NCBI GenBank assembly: GCA_900128395.1
Contig: LT649716.1
Coordinates: forward strand, 1-15,303
Reading direction: 5' to 3'
Length of the DNA stretch: 15,303 bases
Source of the DNA: Stramenopiles sp. TOSAG23-2
Taxonomy: Eukaryota > Sar
Positions 1 to 8,388 of the stretch are shown piece by piece; position 1 is the stretch's first letter; the number at the start of each line of letters is the position of its first letter. Below the pieces are notes generated by a model. It was not told the DNA's origin. It searched no databases and saw nothing but the letters and a program-made list of their open reading frames with translations. The position numbers and the translations under genes are program-made.

Positions 1-1
1 G

Positions 2-55
2 ATAATTCCTACTCTTCAAAAGAATACAATAACTGAGACAATAATATCTATCTCA
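2..55 (+). repeat. left terminal inverted repeat of the MITE-like element
   Basis: Bases 2-36 match the reverse complement of 301-335 without mismatch. Bases 40-55 match the reverse complement of 287-300 apart from a 2-base indel, and 3 extra bases (37-39) sit between the two blocks. Confidence 0.85.
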
Positions 56-286
56 ATTAATGTAAAGGAGGAACAGTTTTTTTTTTTAGCGAGTGTACCT
101 GGTAGCATATAGCTCTCTACACACACACAAATTTTAAAATTTACACCTTTTTAATTTAAAATATACGGTACAATTTATTCTCCGCCTTCCTGATGATGTT
201 TCGTTTTTCATCAACTGCTACGAGTAGTTGATACCATCTATTTACCTTCATTGGTATTCTCTATTATAGATATCAACACACTAGTG

Positions 287-335
287 TGAGATAGATTATT
301 TCAGTTATTGTATTCTTTTGAAGAGTAGGAATTAT
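287..335 (-). repeat. right terminal inverted repeat of the MITE-like element
   Basis: This is the partner of the left arm, with a perfect 35-bp outer block at 301-335 and a gapped inner block at 287-300. It ends 190 bp beyond the stop codon of the large minus-strand gene, so the element sits in or near that gene's 3' flank. Confidence 0.85.
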
Positions 336-525
336 TATGAGTAAAATTAAAAAATTAATTATGTGCGTTAAACTTTAATTATACTCGGTATATAATATTG
401 CATATACGTATTATTTCTCTTACTCATCATTATATATACGCGTATATACGTATTTGACATTTTATATAAAATATTTTAAAATAAAATACGTCGTACGAAC
501 CGTCGTATATGATACTCTCGTGGCC
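336..525. other. AT-rich 3' flank of the secreted mosaic gene
   Basis: No gene is visible here. The stretch holds a perfect 16-bp palindrome at 433-448 (TATATACG then CGTATATA) and several TACG/CGTA steps. No AATAAA in minus-strand sense lies here. The nearest such hexamers are at 532-537, inside the last codons of the gene, and at 174-179, inside the MITE. Confidence 0.5.
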
Positions 526-3500
526 TTATTCTTTATTATCATACTCTGGTGGATTTACACTTGGTGCATTGATATTGGCAATTTTTTTCCGTACTTCTTT
601 TAATTCCTCCGTTGCATTAGAACTTTTTAGAAAATGATCTCCTTTCGGACCTGCATTTTCACCGGGATCACCTAAACTTATTCCTGCTGTAAGATTTACA
701 GCTGTTTTGTTTCCCAAAGAAGATACATTTATTATTGGTGCACGCCATACTTGTTTACCACCAAATTCACCCCATCGTTCTAAGTCATCTATCTTCGCAG
801 TTTTAATCTGTTCATTATGACGTAAACAGGCCAAACTCAACTGATCTTTGCATGGATTTTCTAAACCGCCAGCATCTTTCTGCTTTTTTGGCAATAAGAA
901 CGTATCCCTATCATAAGCATCTGCCCATTTGCGAATGTCCCCCATTTGTGTATCTTCCCTATCTTCCTCCGCACCAACTTCCGCTTTCGTGTTTCCGTCT
1001 ACAAATTTGCACTCACAACATTGCGGTCTTGAGTCAATACCGTATCCTAAATACGGATGATCATCTGGTAAATTAGGAGCATTTTGAGCAATTGTTTTAT
1101 TGTCTGCGAGATCTGGATATTTGGGAAAATCGGGAAGTTCCAACAATATTGTTTCACCTTTGTTATGCTTCATTTGTCTTTGCAATATTTCTTTCGTTTC
1201 TCTATTGACTTTCATTCTATCAACCGCTTCCTCTCTCATTGGTGTCAGTTTCTGTGGGTACGTGTCGCCAAATTGTTTTAAAATATGTGTCGTCTCTTCT
1301 TCTTCTTGCTCTGGAATGGAGTCTACTTTGATCGGATTTTTAGACAAAGATGGTTGAGAAAGTTTTGATCGCATAGCAGCCTTAACATCTGGGCGTAGAT
1401 GGCGTATCTGATGCCTTTGAACAGGACGCCTTTGAACGAAACTATGGCGGATCGGCCACTTTTGCTGCGTTATATCTAAAAAGGATGTTCTTGTGTTTGC
1501 TTTCGTTAGGCTCGCATCGTCGTTGAAGACATTTAATGGTGGGTGAATCTTCTTTCCTGTGATCATTCGGTTTTCAGTCAATGTTAATGTCTCTGTCATG
1601 TTACATGGGCAACATTCTCTCTTTCGAGGTTTTTCATGTAGCCATTTATCTAAAACGCAGATTGGATATGCAATCAAGTCGGGCTTTTGATTACGACGGT
1701 AATACAATTCGACCTCTTCATTTTGTTTTATAGGTTTATTTCCATTGACTTCCAAACCCTTATCTCTGGTCCAAGGGGTTTTCTCTCTAATAATGTCTCT
1801 CATCATTTGCATTCGTGTCTCCCGCTCCCTTCTAGGTTGAGTCCTTGGTACCCATTTATCCTTTAGTGGCATCCCAGCATCTAAATTTGATACGTTTCCA
1901 CCTAACCGTCTTAATATTAAAGTGCAGCTTCCTTGAATACTGTTAAAACTTTGCCTAGGGTCTAAAATGCCATCACCATTCATTTTAACTAATATTGGTA
2001 TTTGGGCATTTGTGTAAAATCGAAACATGGCTACTATTTCTTTTGGTATCTTCCAAGTTTTAATTGCCATTGCTGGATTTCGTATGCATTCAGCAAGTTT
2101 ATTAGTAGGTTTAAAGGCCCACTGATACATAATGTCAACATAGGAAACATACCTGACGCGAGTTTCAAGCAAACTTGTAGGTTCTTCATCTTCAGTATCC
2201 AACCTGACTTTTCTTTCTTTTACCGTTGAGCCCAGTAGTTTTGAAGTAACTTTTGATTCTTTTGTATTACGAGGATCATGGTAAAAGGTGCCTTGTAAAG
2301 GGTCAATCGCGCGCAAAATACCACGGTCCTCTATAGTTTTATTAGGTTTTAAACGTTTTTGCATTGCCTCTTGAGCTTGTAAAATTGCATCTGGCTTTTC
2401 AATACCATTACTACATACCATGTCTGGCGCACATGCAACAGTTGTTTCGCATGGGGCACCGGTATCCCCTTTACATTCTCCCTTAATACAGAGTAATCCA
2501 TATGCACAATCTTCCCTCTCATATTGTTTCGTACACGATGAGCCAATACCTCCTTCATCTATGCATTCACCAGATGGGGCACACGATAATCCGTCTTCAC
2601 ACTCATAATTGGTATTGCAATTTTCACCAACTTTTCGAGGAACAATACACATGTTGTATTGCACTATGCAACGCAAACCCTCTCTGCAATCTTCATTTTT
2701 ATAACAATTTCCACCAGATGGCTCTCCACACTCACACGACATTAATGGAATGAATGGGTTTGAGCGTTTTATATAATCATTTGAAAAGAAACCGTCTTTC
2801 CCAATTTTACCAGTTCTAGCCATATCCTTGTAATCCCTTGGATCATGATGTTCTAAACATCTAGTTCCATGCTCACATTCCCTGTCCAAATGACATAATT
2901 TAGGAATACTATATGGTTGACACTCTTCTAATGATAATACAGGTTTTGGCACAACGACACTTTTCTTCTCAGAAGAATGATTTCCAAAATCAAAATGTAC
3001 ACGATGTATAATTTCTGGCCCGCCTCCTTCAACGTCTGCAAATTCATTTTCGTAGGTATTGATATCACCGGGTTTATTTCCAGAGTTAATTGCTTTTAAT
3101 GCATTTGCACCAATTTTTGCTCTTACGGATTGGATTTTATCAGCCAATTTTTCTGCAGACCCATAACCTGGAATGCTGGTCGGAACACTGCTGATGTTGT
3201 CAAAAACGCTACCATCCTTCGTTCCTCCACCAGAGTACGGTTTTTTGTTTGTATATGGTTTTGATTTATCCCAAAAATCACAGTTACCATCGCTCGTAAA
3301 TTTACATTCACCTGGATTTATTTCTCTATGTGGCAACGTAGGTGGAAATTCCCAACAACAATGATTAACTCTATTGCAAAAAAATCTAGTCAAACCCTTA
3401 CACTTTGTCTTTGGTTTACTTTTTGGTAGCGAAGGTAAAATGGGCTGACCATTGTACTTCTTGCTTTTATCATTAGATGGTGCGTTCATACCTGGAGCTC

Positions 3501-6500
3501 CACCACCACCACCACCACCACCACCATGCTTGTTATTATTAGGTCTTGGTTTATTGTAATTTTTATTTACATTAGGGTAGACTATTCTACTGATACCCTT
3601 GCCACCCTTTTTGCGATTGAAGTCATTTACTCTCTGTACAATATTTGCACTTTTGACGATACGTTGGTTACGAGTTTTGCTAGAAATTTGGGAAGACGTA
3701 GTTGATTTCACAGCTTTTTTTGGATCTTTCTCTTGATCTTCTTCTTCATCCCGAAATTCTACTACCGTGCATAACATATTTTTTGGATCACATGCTAAAT
3801 TTAAACAACAATCATCGTGATTTCTGCAAGTGCCACCTCGAGGATTGCAATGAAAGTCGCTATTTGACTTTTTGATTACTTCCGGCGATTCCACACTTAG
3901 TTGATCGTTATGTTTCTGAGATTTAATAACACTATGAGAGTCGGTGTACTTATAATCTGTATCTACATCAACATGATATTCACCTATGTGATGTGGTATT
4001 GACTTTTTAAAGTTGACATTTGTACGTTTGAAAAAAAATCCCCCACCCTCATCTAAAAGAGGAAAATTCTTTGGATTTGTTGGATTTGGATCTGGATCAA
4101 GTTTTCCCATAGTTTCCAGAAACGGATGTTTATCTGGCATTGGCCCAAAATTTGGATGCATATATGTTGGTTGATTTCCTTTATCAATTGCTTTCCCACC
4201 TGTAGCAGAATCAAAGTACGTCTTGTCTAAAGCTGCTGCACCAAATTTGTCTGCTTTCAAGGCTGCACCTTTTTTTTGTCTTTTTTCCGCTTCTGCCATC
4301 TTTTCAGCGGCTCCACCAGAAATTTTTAATTTTGCACGTTCTTTTGCAAGAATTTCCATCGGGCCTGGAACGGGAGAGGAGCTGCTCTTTAAATAAGAAA
4401 TATCCCCATCCTTATCAATACTACTGGTAGTAACTAATCCTCCCAGTCCATATTTATTGATTTCATCCGATGCATCTATACATCGTTTTCTTTCATCTTT
4501 ACCTAAACTGCAAATTAATTCCCCGCAACAAAATCGTTGTGATTCGCATACATCTCCATTTCCGACACAGTCATAACCAGGAGTTTTGGTTTTAGGTTTA
4601 GAAAATTCAGCTTTGTATGGGCATTTGCCACCCGTGACGTAAGGACAACCTTGTGCTTTACACATATCACCATAAACAAGATCTCGAATTTTGATATGAA
4701 ATCTTGTAACGCGTTGCTCCATCTTACCATTTACGTATCGAATATCAAAGCTACCATCAGGGTTTAATGCACTAATTGTCGCTGGTTCATAGAAACATCC
4801 ACCGAGCCATCGCGCATCTATTTTTGAACCAACATTTAAAACAATATCTTCTGCTGATACGGAACCACTTCCTTTCCTATTAGATGGCAACATGATTTCT
4901 TCATCAGTATTTAAATTTACGACACCACGAGCATCTTCATCTTCGTTTGGAAACTTATGAGTATTCATTAAAGGCACGCCGCTACTAAATTCATTTGCAT
5001 TTTTATGCGAATTATCTAAAACATTGAAACCATTTTTCCCTCTGACAGTGGGATCCCAATTATTGCCTCCGACATGAGAATTATTTCCTGGATCCATAAC
5101 TTTGTAAGTAATCCCCCTTGACTGTTCTATTTTAATAGCCTCTGCACATTCAGCGGGCGTCCCTTCAAACCCAGAACATGGGTCCGAGATTGAATTATAA
5201 CGCCTATATACAAAAGTCGATAGGTTTCCCCAATGATGACGAGCTTGGATATCATCAGCACCTATGTACCTCGGGATATTAGAATCATATTTATCAATGC
5301 TTGGAGTATTTTTAGTAGGTATGTCCTTGTTTGGTACTTCGGCACCCTCTCGACGTTCAGCTTCTGTCGGTAGGTCGTTTGTATCATTCAAAAATCCAAC
5401 ACGTTTCCATATCGAATTTGCAGTTCCAAGTTTAGGCCATTTTATATCAGCTTGTTGATTATTGATTTTGAATTTCTTAATTTTTTTTGCAAGTTCCACA
5501 TCACGATCCCAACTTTCAGCGGGATTTGATTTGGCTACACCAAGTTTGTCCATATGGATCCAATTTGTATTGTTATGCTGGCATTTTTCATAAATTGGCC
5601 CCCGAGCCGTACCTTCAGAACAATTTCCATTACCACTGGAAATATTAGATATGCACCAACCACATGCAAAGTCTTGTATACATTCTTTTTTTGTTTTTTG
5701 TAAGCTGCAAGAAGTTTCTGTAACAATACTTGGACCATTTTCACGAAGCACATTTACTTGGGCAGTTAAAATTGAAATGCGTTGACGCAAATGCTTTCTG
5801 CATTTTTTTGAGCAAAGAGATCCTGGCTCCAACACGGGTTGTCGTTCTCTGCGTTTTTCTTTGTCCTCTGCAACTCTTACTCGTTTCTTTTGATCTTTGT
5901 ACTCTTGCTTTCGTTTTTTATACAGTTTTTCACGTTTTTTCTCATCCACGATATTTTGTTCTACAATTCTAGTAGCGTTATAAGCTATATCGAATTTTAA
6001 TTTAACATCATAAATCTCTTGCAAATGAATGATTAATGCATTAATTCTTTTCAATAAATCGATTTCATATTTATCTTGGTTGCTTAAATCAAATTCCAAC
6101 ACTTCCGTTGGATTTTTTATACATGGTTTTTCTTTTGCTTTCCAGTTAGTATCGAAACCATCTTTTGACTTACCTTTCCAGTTAGTATCGAAACCATCTT
6201 TTGACTTACGAATTTTGATCCCACCACCAGGCTTGACATGCAATCCTTCTCCATGAAGCGATAAACCACCAGCTTTGGTAATTAATGTGTCAGTTATTTC
6301 AGTTGCTTGTTTATGAACTTTCCCAACACAATCACCACTGCCGGTAATTTTAGCATTGGAATTACCACCGTCGCTACTTTTAACATTGAAATCACAAGGT
6401 TTGCCATTTATTTTTTCTTGGACCCGTTTTTCAACACCTGAAATAATGTTATCAACATTTGGAGGTATCTTCGTTTTCGTTTTTATTTCTTGCTCAATAA

Positions 6501-7275
6501 ATACTACATTGTTATTATTGTCTTCGTCAGGTTTTTCACCACAAAACGGTGCACCGTCTGCTTCTTTTTTAAGATCATCTTTCACAGTTTTTACTTCTTG
6601 GCGTATCATGTCTGCAACATCGAACTGTGAAATAAGATCAGATTTCAAAGACCGAGCTATACGTAATTTAATACCTAATACTTCACGTTTCACTTTATGT
6701 GGATTCATTTTTTTATAGGCCACAACTTCGCTAGTACTTTCTACATCTATTTCACTGTTCATTTCTACCATGTTTTTAAACTTTTCTTCTTGATCCTTGA
6801 TGATGCTTTGTGTATCCATACCCGTATCCCGTACCCCTACCCCCTTAACAATCTTTGCTTTCTTTTTATTTATTTGTTTAAACATAAATCGATTATCATT
6901 AGATTTTTCACCTTCAGTTGTCTTCTTTTTCTCTGCGTAAATAAAGTTCGCAGTACCAGGTTTTACTAAGACTCTAGCGTCAAATCTATGCTGGTTTTGC
7001 TGGTTAACCACAGGTTTTTTAACCAGTTCAAAATCTGCTACCTTTTTCACTCCATCCTCATATATTTTATCTAGCCTATCATTTAGCGCTTCATCGTCCG
7101 TATTGGAATATTTTGATATAGGCGACGCAGGTAGAGACGACGGAGACAGAACATGTTGTTTATTAACTTTATTTGTAATAATATTTATACTAAATGTAGG
7201 AACAAGGAAAATCAACATGTATAAGACAAAAATGTAAAAAAATGAAGGAGAGAGCATTTTAAATACTTTTACCAT
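526..7275 (-). CDS. giant secreted cysteine-rich mosaic protein (PSI, Tudor-like, knottin-pattern and C-x5-C-x5-C modules)
   Basis: A single uninterrupted 2249-aa frame. Residues 1-29 form a hydrophobic signal peptide; no later segment looks like a membrane span, so secretion or ER residence is likely. In order I see: a basic coiled coil (about 404-505); a PSI-type domain (523-565, with CGWC); a Tudor/agenet-like barrel (815-863); a knottin-pattern domain (903-932); a second (1143-1169); a Gly9 run (1251-1259); a third CC-containing domain (1292-1332); five C-x5-C-x5-C-like modules (1452-1621); then CCPC (1888-1891) and CCEC (2086-2089). Many N-x-S/T sites are present. The first Met has T at -3; Met7 (A at -3) keeps the signal peptide and may be used instead. 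Function is unknown. Surface adhesion or matrix/cell-wall assembly is an inference from PSI and cysteine-rich modules. The gene is divergent from the small gene at 8001. Confidence 0.85.
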   Translation of the reverse strand: MVKVFKMLSPSFFYIFVLYMLIFLVPTFSINIITNKVNKQHVLSPSSLPASPISKYSNTDDEALNDRLDKIYEDGVKKVADFELVKKPVVNQQNQHRFDARVLVKPGTANFIYAEKKKTTEGEKSNDNRFMFKQINKKKAKIVKGVGVRDTGMDTQSIIKDQEEKFKNMVEMNSEIDVESTSEVVAYKKMNPHKVKREVLGIKLRIARSLKSDLISQFDVADMIRQEVKTVKDDLKKEADGAPFCGEKPDEDNNNNVVFIEQEIKTKTKIPPNVDNIISGVEKRVQEKINGKPCDFNVKSSDGGNSNAKITGSGDCVGKVHKQATEITDTLITKAGGLSLHGEGLHVKPGGGIKIRKSKDGFDTNWKGKSKDGFDTNWKAKEKPCIKNPTEVLEFDLSNQDKYEIDLLKRINALIIHLQEIYDVKLKFDIAYNATRIVEQNIVDEKKREKLYKKRKQEYKDQKKRVRVAEDKEKRRERQPVLEPGSLCSKKCRKHLRQRISILTAQVNVLRENGPSIVTETSCSLQKTKKECIQDFACGWCISNISSGNGNCSEGTARGPIYEKCQHNNTNWIHMDKLGVAKSNPAESWDRDVELAKKIKKFKINNQQADIKWPKLGTANSIWKRVGFLNDTNDLPTEAERREGAEVPNKDIPTKNTPSIDKYDSNIPRYIGADDIQARHHWGNLSTFVYRRYNSISDPCSGFEGTPAECAEAIKIEQSRGITYKVMDPGNNSHVGGNNWDPTVRGKNGFNVLDNSHKNANEFSSGVPLMNTHKFPNEDEDARGVVNLNTDEEIMLPSNRKGSGSVSAEDIVLNVGSKIDARWLGGCFYEPATISALNPDGSFDIRYVNGKMEQRVTRFHIKIRDLVYGDMCKAQGCPYVTGGKCPYKAEFSKPKTKTPGYDCVGNGDVCESQRFCCGELICSLGKDERKRCIDASDEINKYGLGGLVTTSSIDKDGDISYLKSSSSPVPGPMEILAKERAKLKISGGAAEKMAEAEKRQKKGAALKADKFGAAALDKTYFDSATGGKAIDKGNQPTYMHPNFGPMPDKHPFLETMGKLDPDPNPTNPKNFPLLDEGGGFFFKRTNVNFKKSIPHHIGEYHVDVDTDYKYTDSHSVIKSQKHNDQLSVESPEVIKKSNSDFHCNPRGGTCRNHDDCCLNLACDPKNMLCTVVEFRDEEEDQEKDPKKAVKSTTSSQISSKTRNQRIVKSANIVQRVNDFNRKKGGKGISRIVYPNVNKNYNKPRPNNNKHGGGGGGGGGAPGMNAPSNDKSKKYNGQPILPSLPKSKPKTKCKGLTRFFCNRVNHCCWEFPPTLPHREINPGECKFTSDGNCDFWDKSKPYTNKKPYSGGGTKDGSVFDNISSVPTSIPGYGSAEKLADKIQSVRAKIGANALKAINSGNKPGDINTYENEFADVEGGGPEIIHRVHFDFGNHSSEKKSVVVPKPVLSLEECQPYSIPKLCHLDRECEHGTRCLEHHDPRDYKDMARTGKIGKDGFFSNDYIKRSNPFIPLMSCECGEPSGGNCYKNEDCREGLRCIVQYNMCIVPRKVGENCNTNYECEDGLSCAPSGECIDEGGIGSSCTKQYEREDCAYGLLCIKGECKGDTGAPCETTVACAPDMVCSNGIEKPDAILQAQEAMQKRLKPNKTIEDRGILRAIDPLQGTFYHDPRNTKESKVTSKLLGSTVKERKVRLDTEDEEPTSLLETRVRYVSYVDIMYQWAFKPTNKLAECIRNPAMAIKTWKIPKEIVAMFRFYTNAQIPILVKMNGDGILDPRQSFNSIQGSCTLILRRLGGNVSNLDAGMPLKDKWVPRTQPRRERETRMQMMRDIIREKTPWTRDKGLEVNGNKPIKQNEEVELYYRRNQKPDLIAYPICVLDKWLHEKPRKRECCPCNMTETLTLTENRMITGKKIHPPLNVFNDDASLTKANTRTSFLDITQQKWPIRHSFVQRRPVQRHQIRHLRPDVKAAMRSKLSQPSLSKNPIKVDSIPEQEEEETTHILKQFGDTYPQKLTPMREEAVDRMKVNRETKEILQRQMKHNKGETILLELPDFPKYPDLADNKTIAQNAPNLPDDHPYLGYGIDSRPQCCECKFVDGNTKAEVGAEEDREDTQMGDIRKWADAYDRDTFLLPKKQKDAGGLENPCKDQLSLACLRHNEQIKTAKIDDLERWGEFGGKQVWRAPIINVSSLGNKTAVNLTAGISLGDPGENAGPKGDHFLKSSNATEELKEVRKKIANINAPSVNPPEYDNKE
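2413..2922 (-). other. row of C-x5-C-x5-C cysteine modules
   Basis: Residues 1452-1621 contain five related modules: C1461/1467/1473, C1524/1530/1536/1543, C1553/1559/1565/1571, C1581/1590/1596/1601 and C1609/1615/1621. Several read xCxxGLxC. The pattern resembles EB or Dickkopf-type cysteine-rich repeats of extracellular proteins, without a firm family match. Confidence 0.55.
3280..3402 (-). other. third CC-containing cysteine domain
   Basis: Residues 1292-1332 carry C-x7-C-x5-CC-x16-C-x7-C. It shares the C-x5-CC core of the two knottin-pattern domains but has a much longer loop. It might be a trefoil-like or diverged copy; not assigned. Confidence 0.4.
3769..3849 (-). other. knottin-pattern cysteine domain 2
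   Basis: Residues 1143-1169 carry C-x6-C-x5-CC-x4-C-x6-C, identical to domain 1 in the first four spacings. This suggests duplication within the protein. Confidence 0.5.
4480..4569 (-). other. knottin-pattern cysteine domain 1
   Basis: Residues 903-932 carry C-x6-C-x5-CC-x4-C-x9-C, the spacing of inhibitor-cystine-knot folds. Pattern only; disulphide connectivity cannot be read from sequence. Confidence 0.5.
4687..4833 (-). other. Tudor/agenet-like small beta-barrel
   Basis: Residues 815-863 follow the familiar pattern: VGSKIDARW, then a loop, then NPDGSFDIRY, then an arginine-containing strand. In other proteins this barrel often binds modified histones or other peptides inside the cell. 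Here it sits in a protein with a signal peptide. Confidence 0.65.
5581..5709 (-). other. PSI-type cysteine-rich domain
   Basis: Cysteines 523, 532, 538, 541, 552 and 565 give C-x8-C-x5-C-x2-C-x10-C-x12-C. The CGWC core matches the plexin-semaphorin-integrin consensus, a disulphide-bonded module of extracellular proteins. Confidence 0.7.
6138..6209. repeat. exact 36-bp tandem duplication inside the mosaic gene
   Basis: Bases 6138-6173 and 6174-6209 are identical. The unit is in frame and duplicates 12 residues (SKDGFDTNWKGK followed by SKDGFDTNWKAK, about residues 358-381). Perfect nucleotide identity points to a recent duplication or continuing copy-number slippage. Confidence 0.95.
7189..7275 (-). 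other. signal peptide of the mosaic protein
   Basis: Residues 1-29 have a short basic start (K3, K6), a hydrophobic core (FFYIFVLYMLIFLV) and a small-residue end (PTFS), a classic secretory signal layout. It remains intact if translation starts at Met7. Confidence 0.8.
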
Positions 7276-8000
7276 GGAATGGAATCAAAAATTAGTTGTA
7301 ATATCTCTCTCTCTCAATAACTTATATAATTACTTTTTGACTTTAAATCTACTTGAAATGATTGTATGTATATATATATATGTAGTCTATATATTATTTT
7401 CTCAATCCTATTATATATATATTAATAATATACTTTTTTGTACATCACTGCTGACAAAACACGGCGGGCGGCTCCCTTTTTAATAAAACCGGCTAAGAAT
7501 CGCTAGACTTCCTTCGTTTTTTTCTTTGGTTGAGATGAAGTATAAATTATAAATTTCCATTTGATATGTACATGATAAATACTATGTATAATAATATTCT
7601 GATATATAATTTAACTAGTATTTCCTATAATTGACTATTTTTATCTTTTTGGAAGAATCAGACAACACTTGTACACTATTAAAAAAACTTCGAAAAAAAA
7701 AGGCTGTGAAAAAAATAAGCTGCTTAATCTAAAAAACACCTTATTTTATTCAAAAATAACACTATTCATAATGGATGTTGGCGTTCTGGCATGTGCCAAG
7801 CAGGATCTATAGATCGAGGAGTGTAAAAAAAAATACCAACAACAACAATTATTCAAAAAAATCACAACAATATAATAAATTTTTAGCACAATAATAATTT
7901 TAACATAATATATGATGACTAAGCACCATGTATAGATAGAAGAGAAGAGAATATACATACATATAAATATACATATACACATACAACAACAAAAACAGCC
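7276..8000. promoter_or_regulatory. divergent intergenic region, presumed shared promoter
   Basis: The region separates the starts of the minus-strand mosaic gene and the plus-strand small gene, so it must hold both promoters. No protein gene is supported. Visible elements are a TA microsatellite near 7368-7382, a short GC-rich patch around 7459-7476 in otherwise AT-rich DNA, a perfect 12-bp palindrome at 7804-7815 (GATCTATAGATC), a TGGCA/TGCCA short hairpin near 7787-7798, and a purine- then CA-rich leader-like stretch from about 7937 to 8000. Transcription start sites cannot be placed. Confidence 0.5.
7771..7812 (+). other. possible 13-codon upstream ORF
   Basis: An ATG with A at -3 and G at +4 opens a 13-residue reading frame ending in TAG within the palindrome. 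It would act as an upstream ORF of the 93-aa gene only if that transcript begins more than 230 bp before its start codon, which is not known. Confidence 0.2.
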
Positions 8001-8282
8001 ATGGCAAATACAACACCTGGAAATTTATATACACCTACCAATAATACACCCTCAGTTCGTCAACATAATAATAATTTTCATACCAATCCAGGAGAACGAA
8101 CTTTTGGAACTACCTTGTGGGAGAAAAAATTAGAAAAAAAGGTTGAAAAGAAACGCTTGTTAAAGGAAATTCAGGACGAATTATTGCAAGAAACTTTAAG
8201 CGACTTAAGAAAAATTGCAGAGACATTAGAGGACGATAAGTGGAAATACGAAAAGTTTACATTTGACAGTTTATCTGTGTAA
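8001..8282 (+). CDS. small helical protein of unknown function (93 aa)
   Basis: I do not recognise the family. The start has a strong context (A at -4, C at -1 and -2, G at +4; the sequence reads GCCATGG). Residues 1-35 are polar, Thr/Asn/Pro-rich and probably disordered. Residues about 38-82 form one long charged amphipathic helix rich in Lys/Glu/Leu, including WEKKLEKKVEKK and a later DDKWKY, with the regular Leu spacing of a coiled coil. There is no signal peptide or membrane segment, so a soluble partner-binding subunit is plausible. The next gene starts 106 bp downstream on the same strand, and no AATAAA lies in that gap. The composition and the strong start make it more likely real than chance, but this is not certain. 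Confidence 0.65.
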   Translation: MANTTPGNLYTPTNNTPSVRQHNNNFHTNPGERTFGTTLWEKKLEKKVEKKRLLKEIQDELLQETLSDLRKIAETLEDDKWKYEKFTFDSLSV

Positions 8283-8388
8283 AATTCATACGTATAGTTA
8301 ATATAAAACGAAGGCAGATTAGTGCATAGACGAGAAAGAACTTGTAATTGTATTTAACTTTTTGAAGTAAATAACAATTTGTCGAATA

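Larger units (their letters stand above)
2..335. mobile_element. MITE-like non-autonomous DNA transposon
   Basis: Positions 2-36 are a perfect 35-bp inverted copy of 301-335. After small gaps the inverted similarity continues, so the arms are about 2-55 and 287-335. The element is about 334 bp, AT-rich and has no ORF, which fits a miniature inverted-repeat transposable element mobilised by a transposase encoded elsewhere. A TA dinucleotide lies in the same place near both ends (3-4 and 333-334), which would suit a Tc1/mariner-like TA target duplication. TA is its own complement and lies inside the matched arms, so this is not proof. The left flank is cut off by the window edge, so a longer target-site duplication cannot be tested. 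The family is not identified. Confidence 0.75.

Noticed and set aside
3769-4569. Calling the mosaic protein a toxin because of its knottin-pattern domains
   Set aside because: The cystine-knot pattern is shared by many non-toxic secreted proteins. These domains are buried in a 2249-aa mosaic with no other toxin feature.
6356-6718. 120-aa plus-strand ORF opposite the mosaic gene
   Set aside because: It lies entirely antisense to the continuous 2249-aa frame and shows no domain or sensible start context. It is a composition shadow.
7274-7483. 69-aa plus-strand ORF starting on the mosaic gene's start codon
   Set aside because: It arises because CCATGG is palindromic. The product is a low-complexity run over TA-rich DNA.
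7746-7982. 78-aa minus-strand ORF in the divergent promoter region
   Set aside because: Hydrophobic, low-complexity translation of AT-rich DNA with no recognisable pattern. The region also has to hold two promoters.
7771-8000. Possible upstream exon spliced to the 93-aa gene
   Set aside because: A CAG precedes 8001, but no credible 5' splice site follows the 7771 ATG, and the other genes in the window are intron-free.
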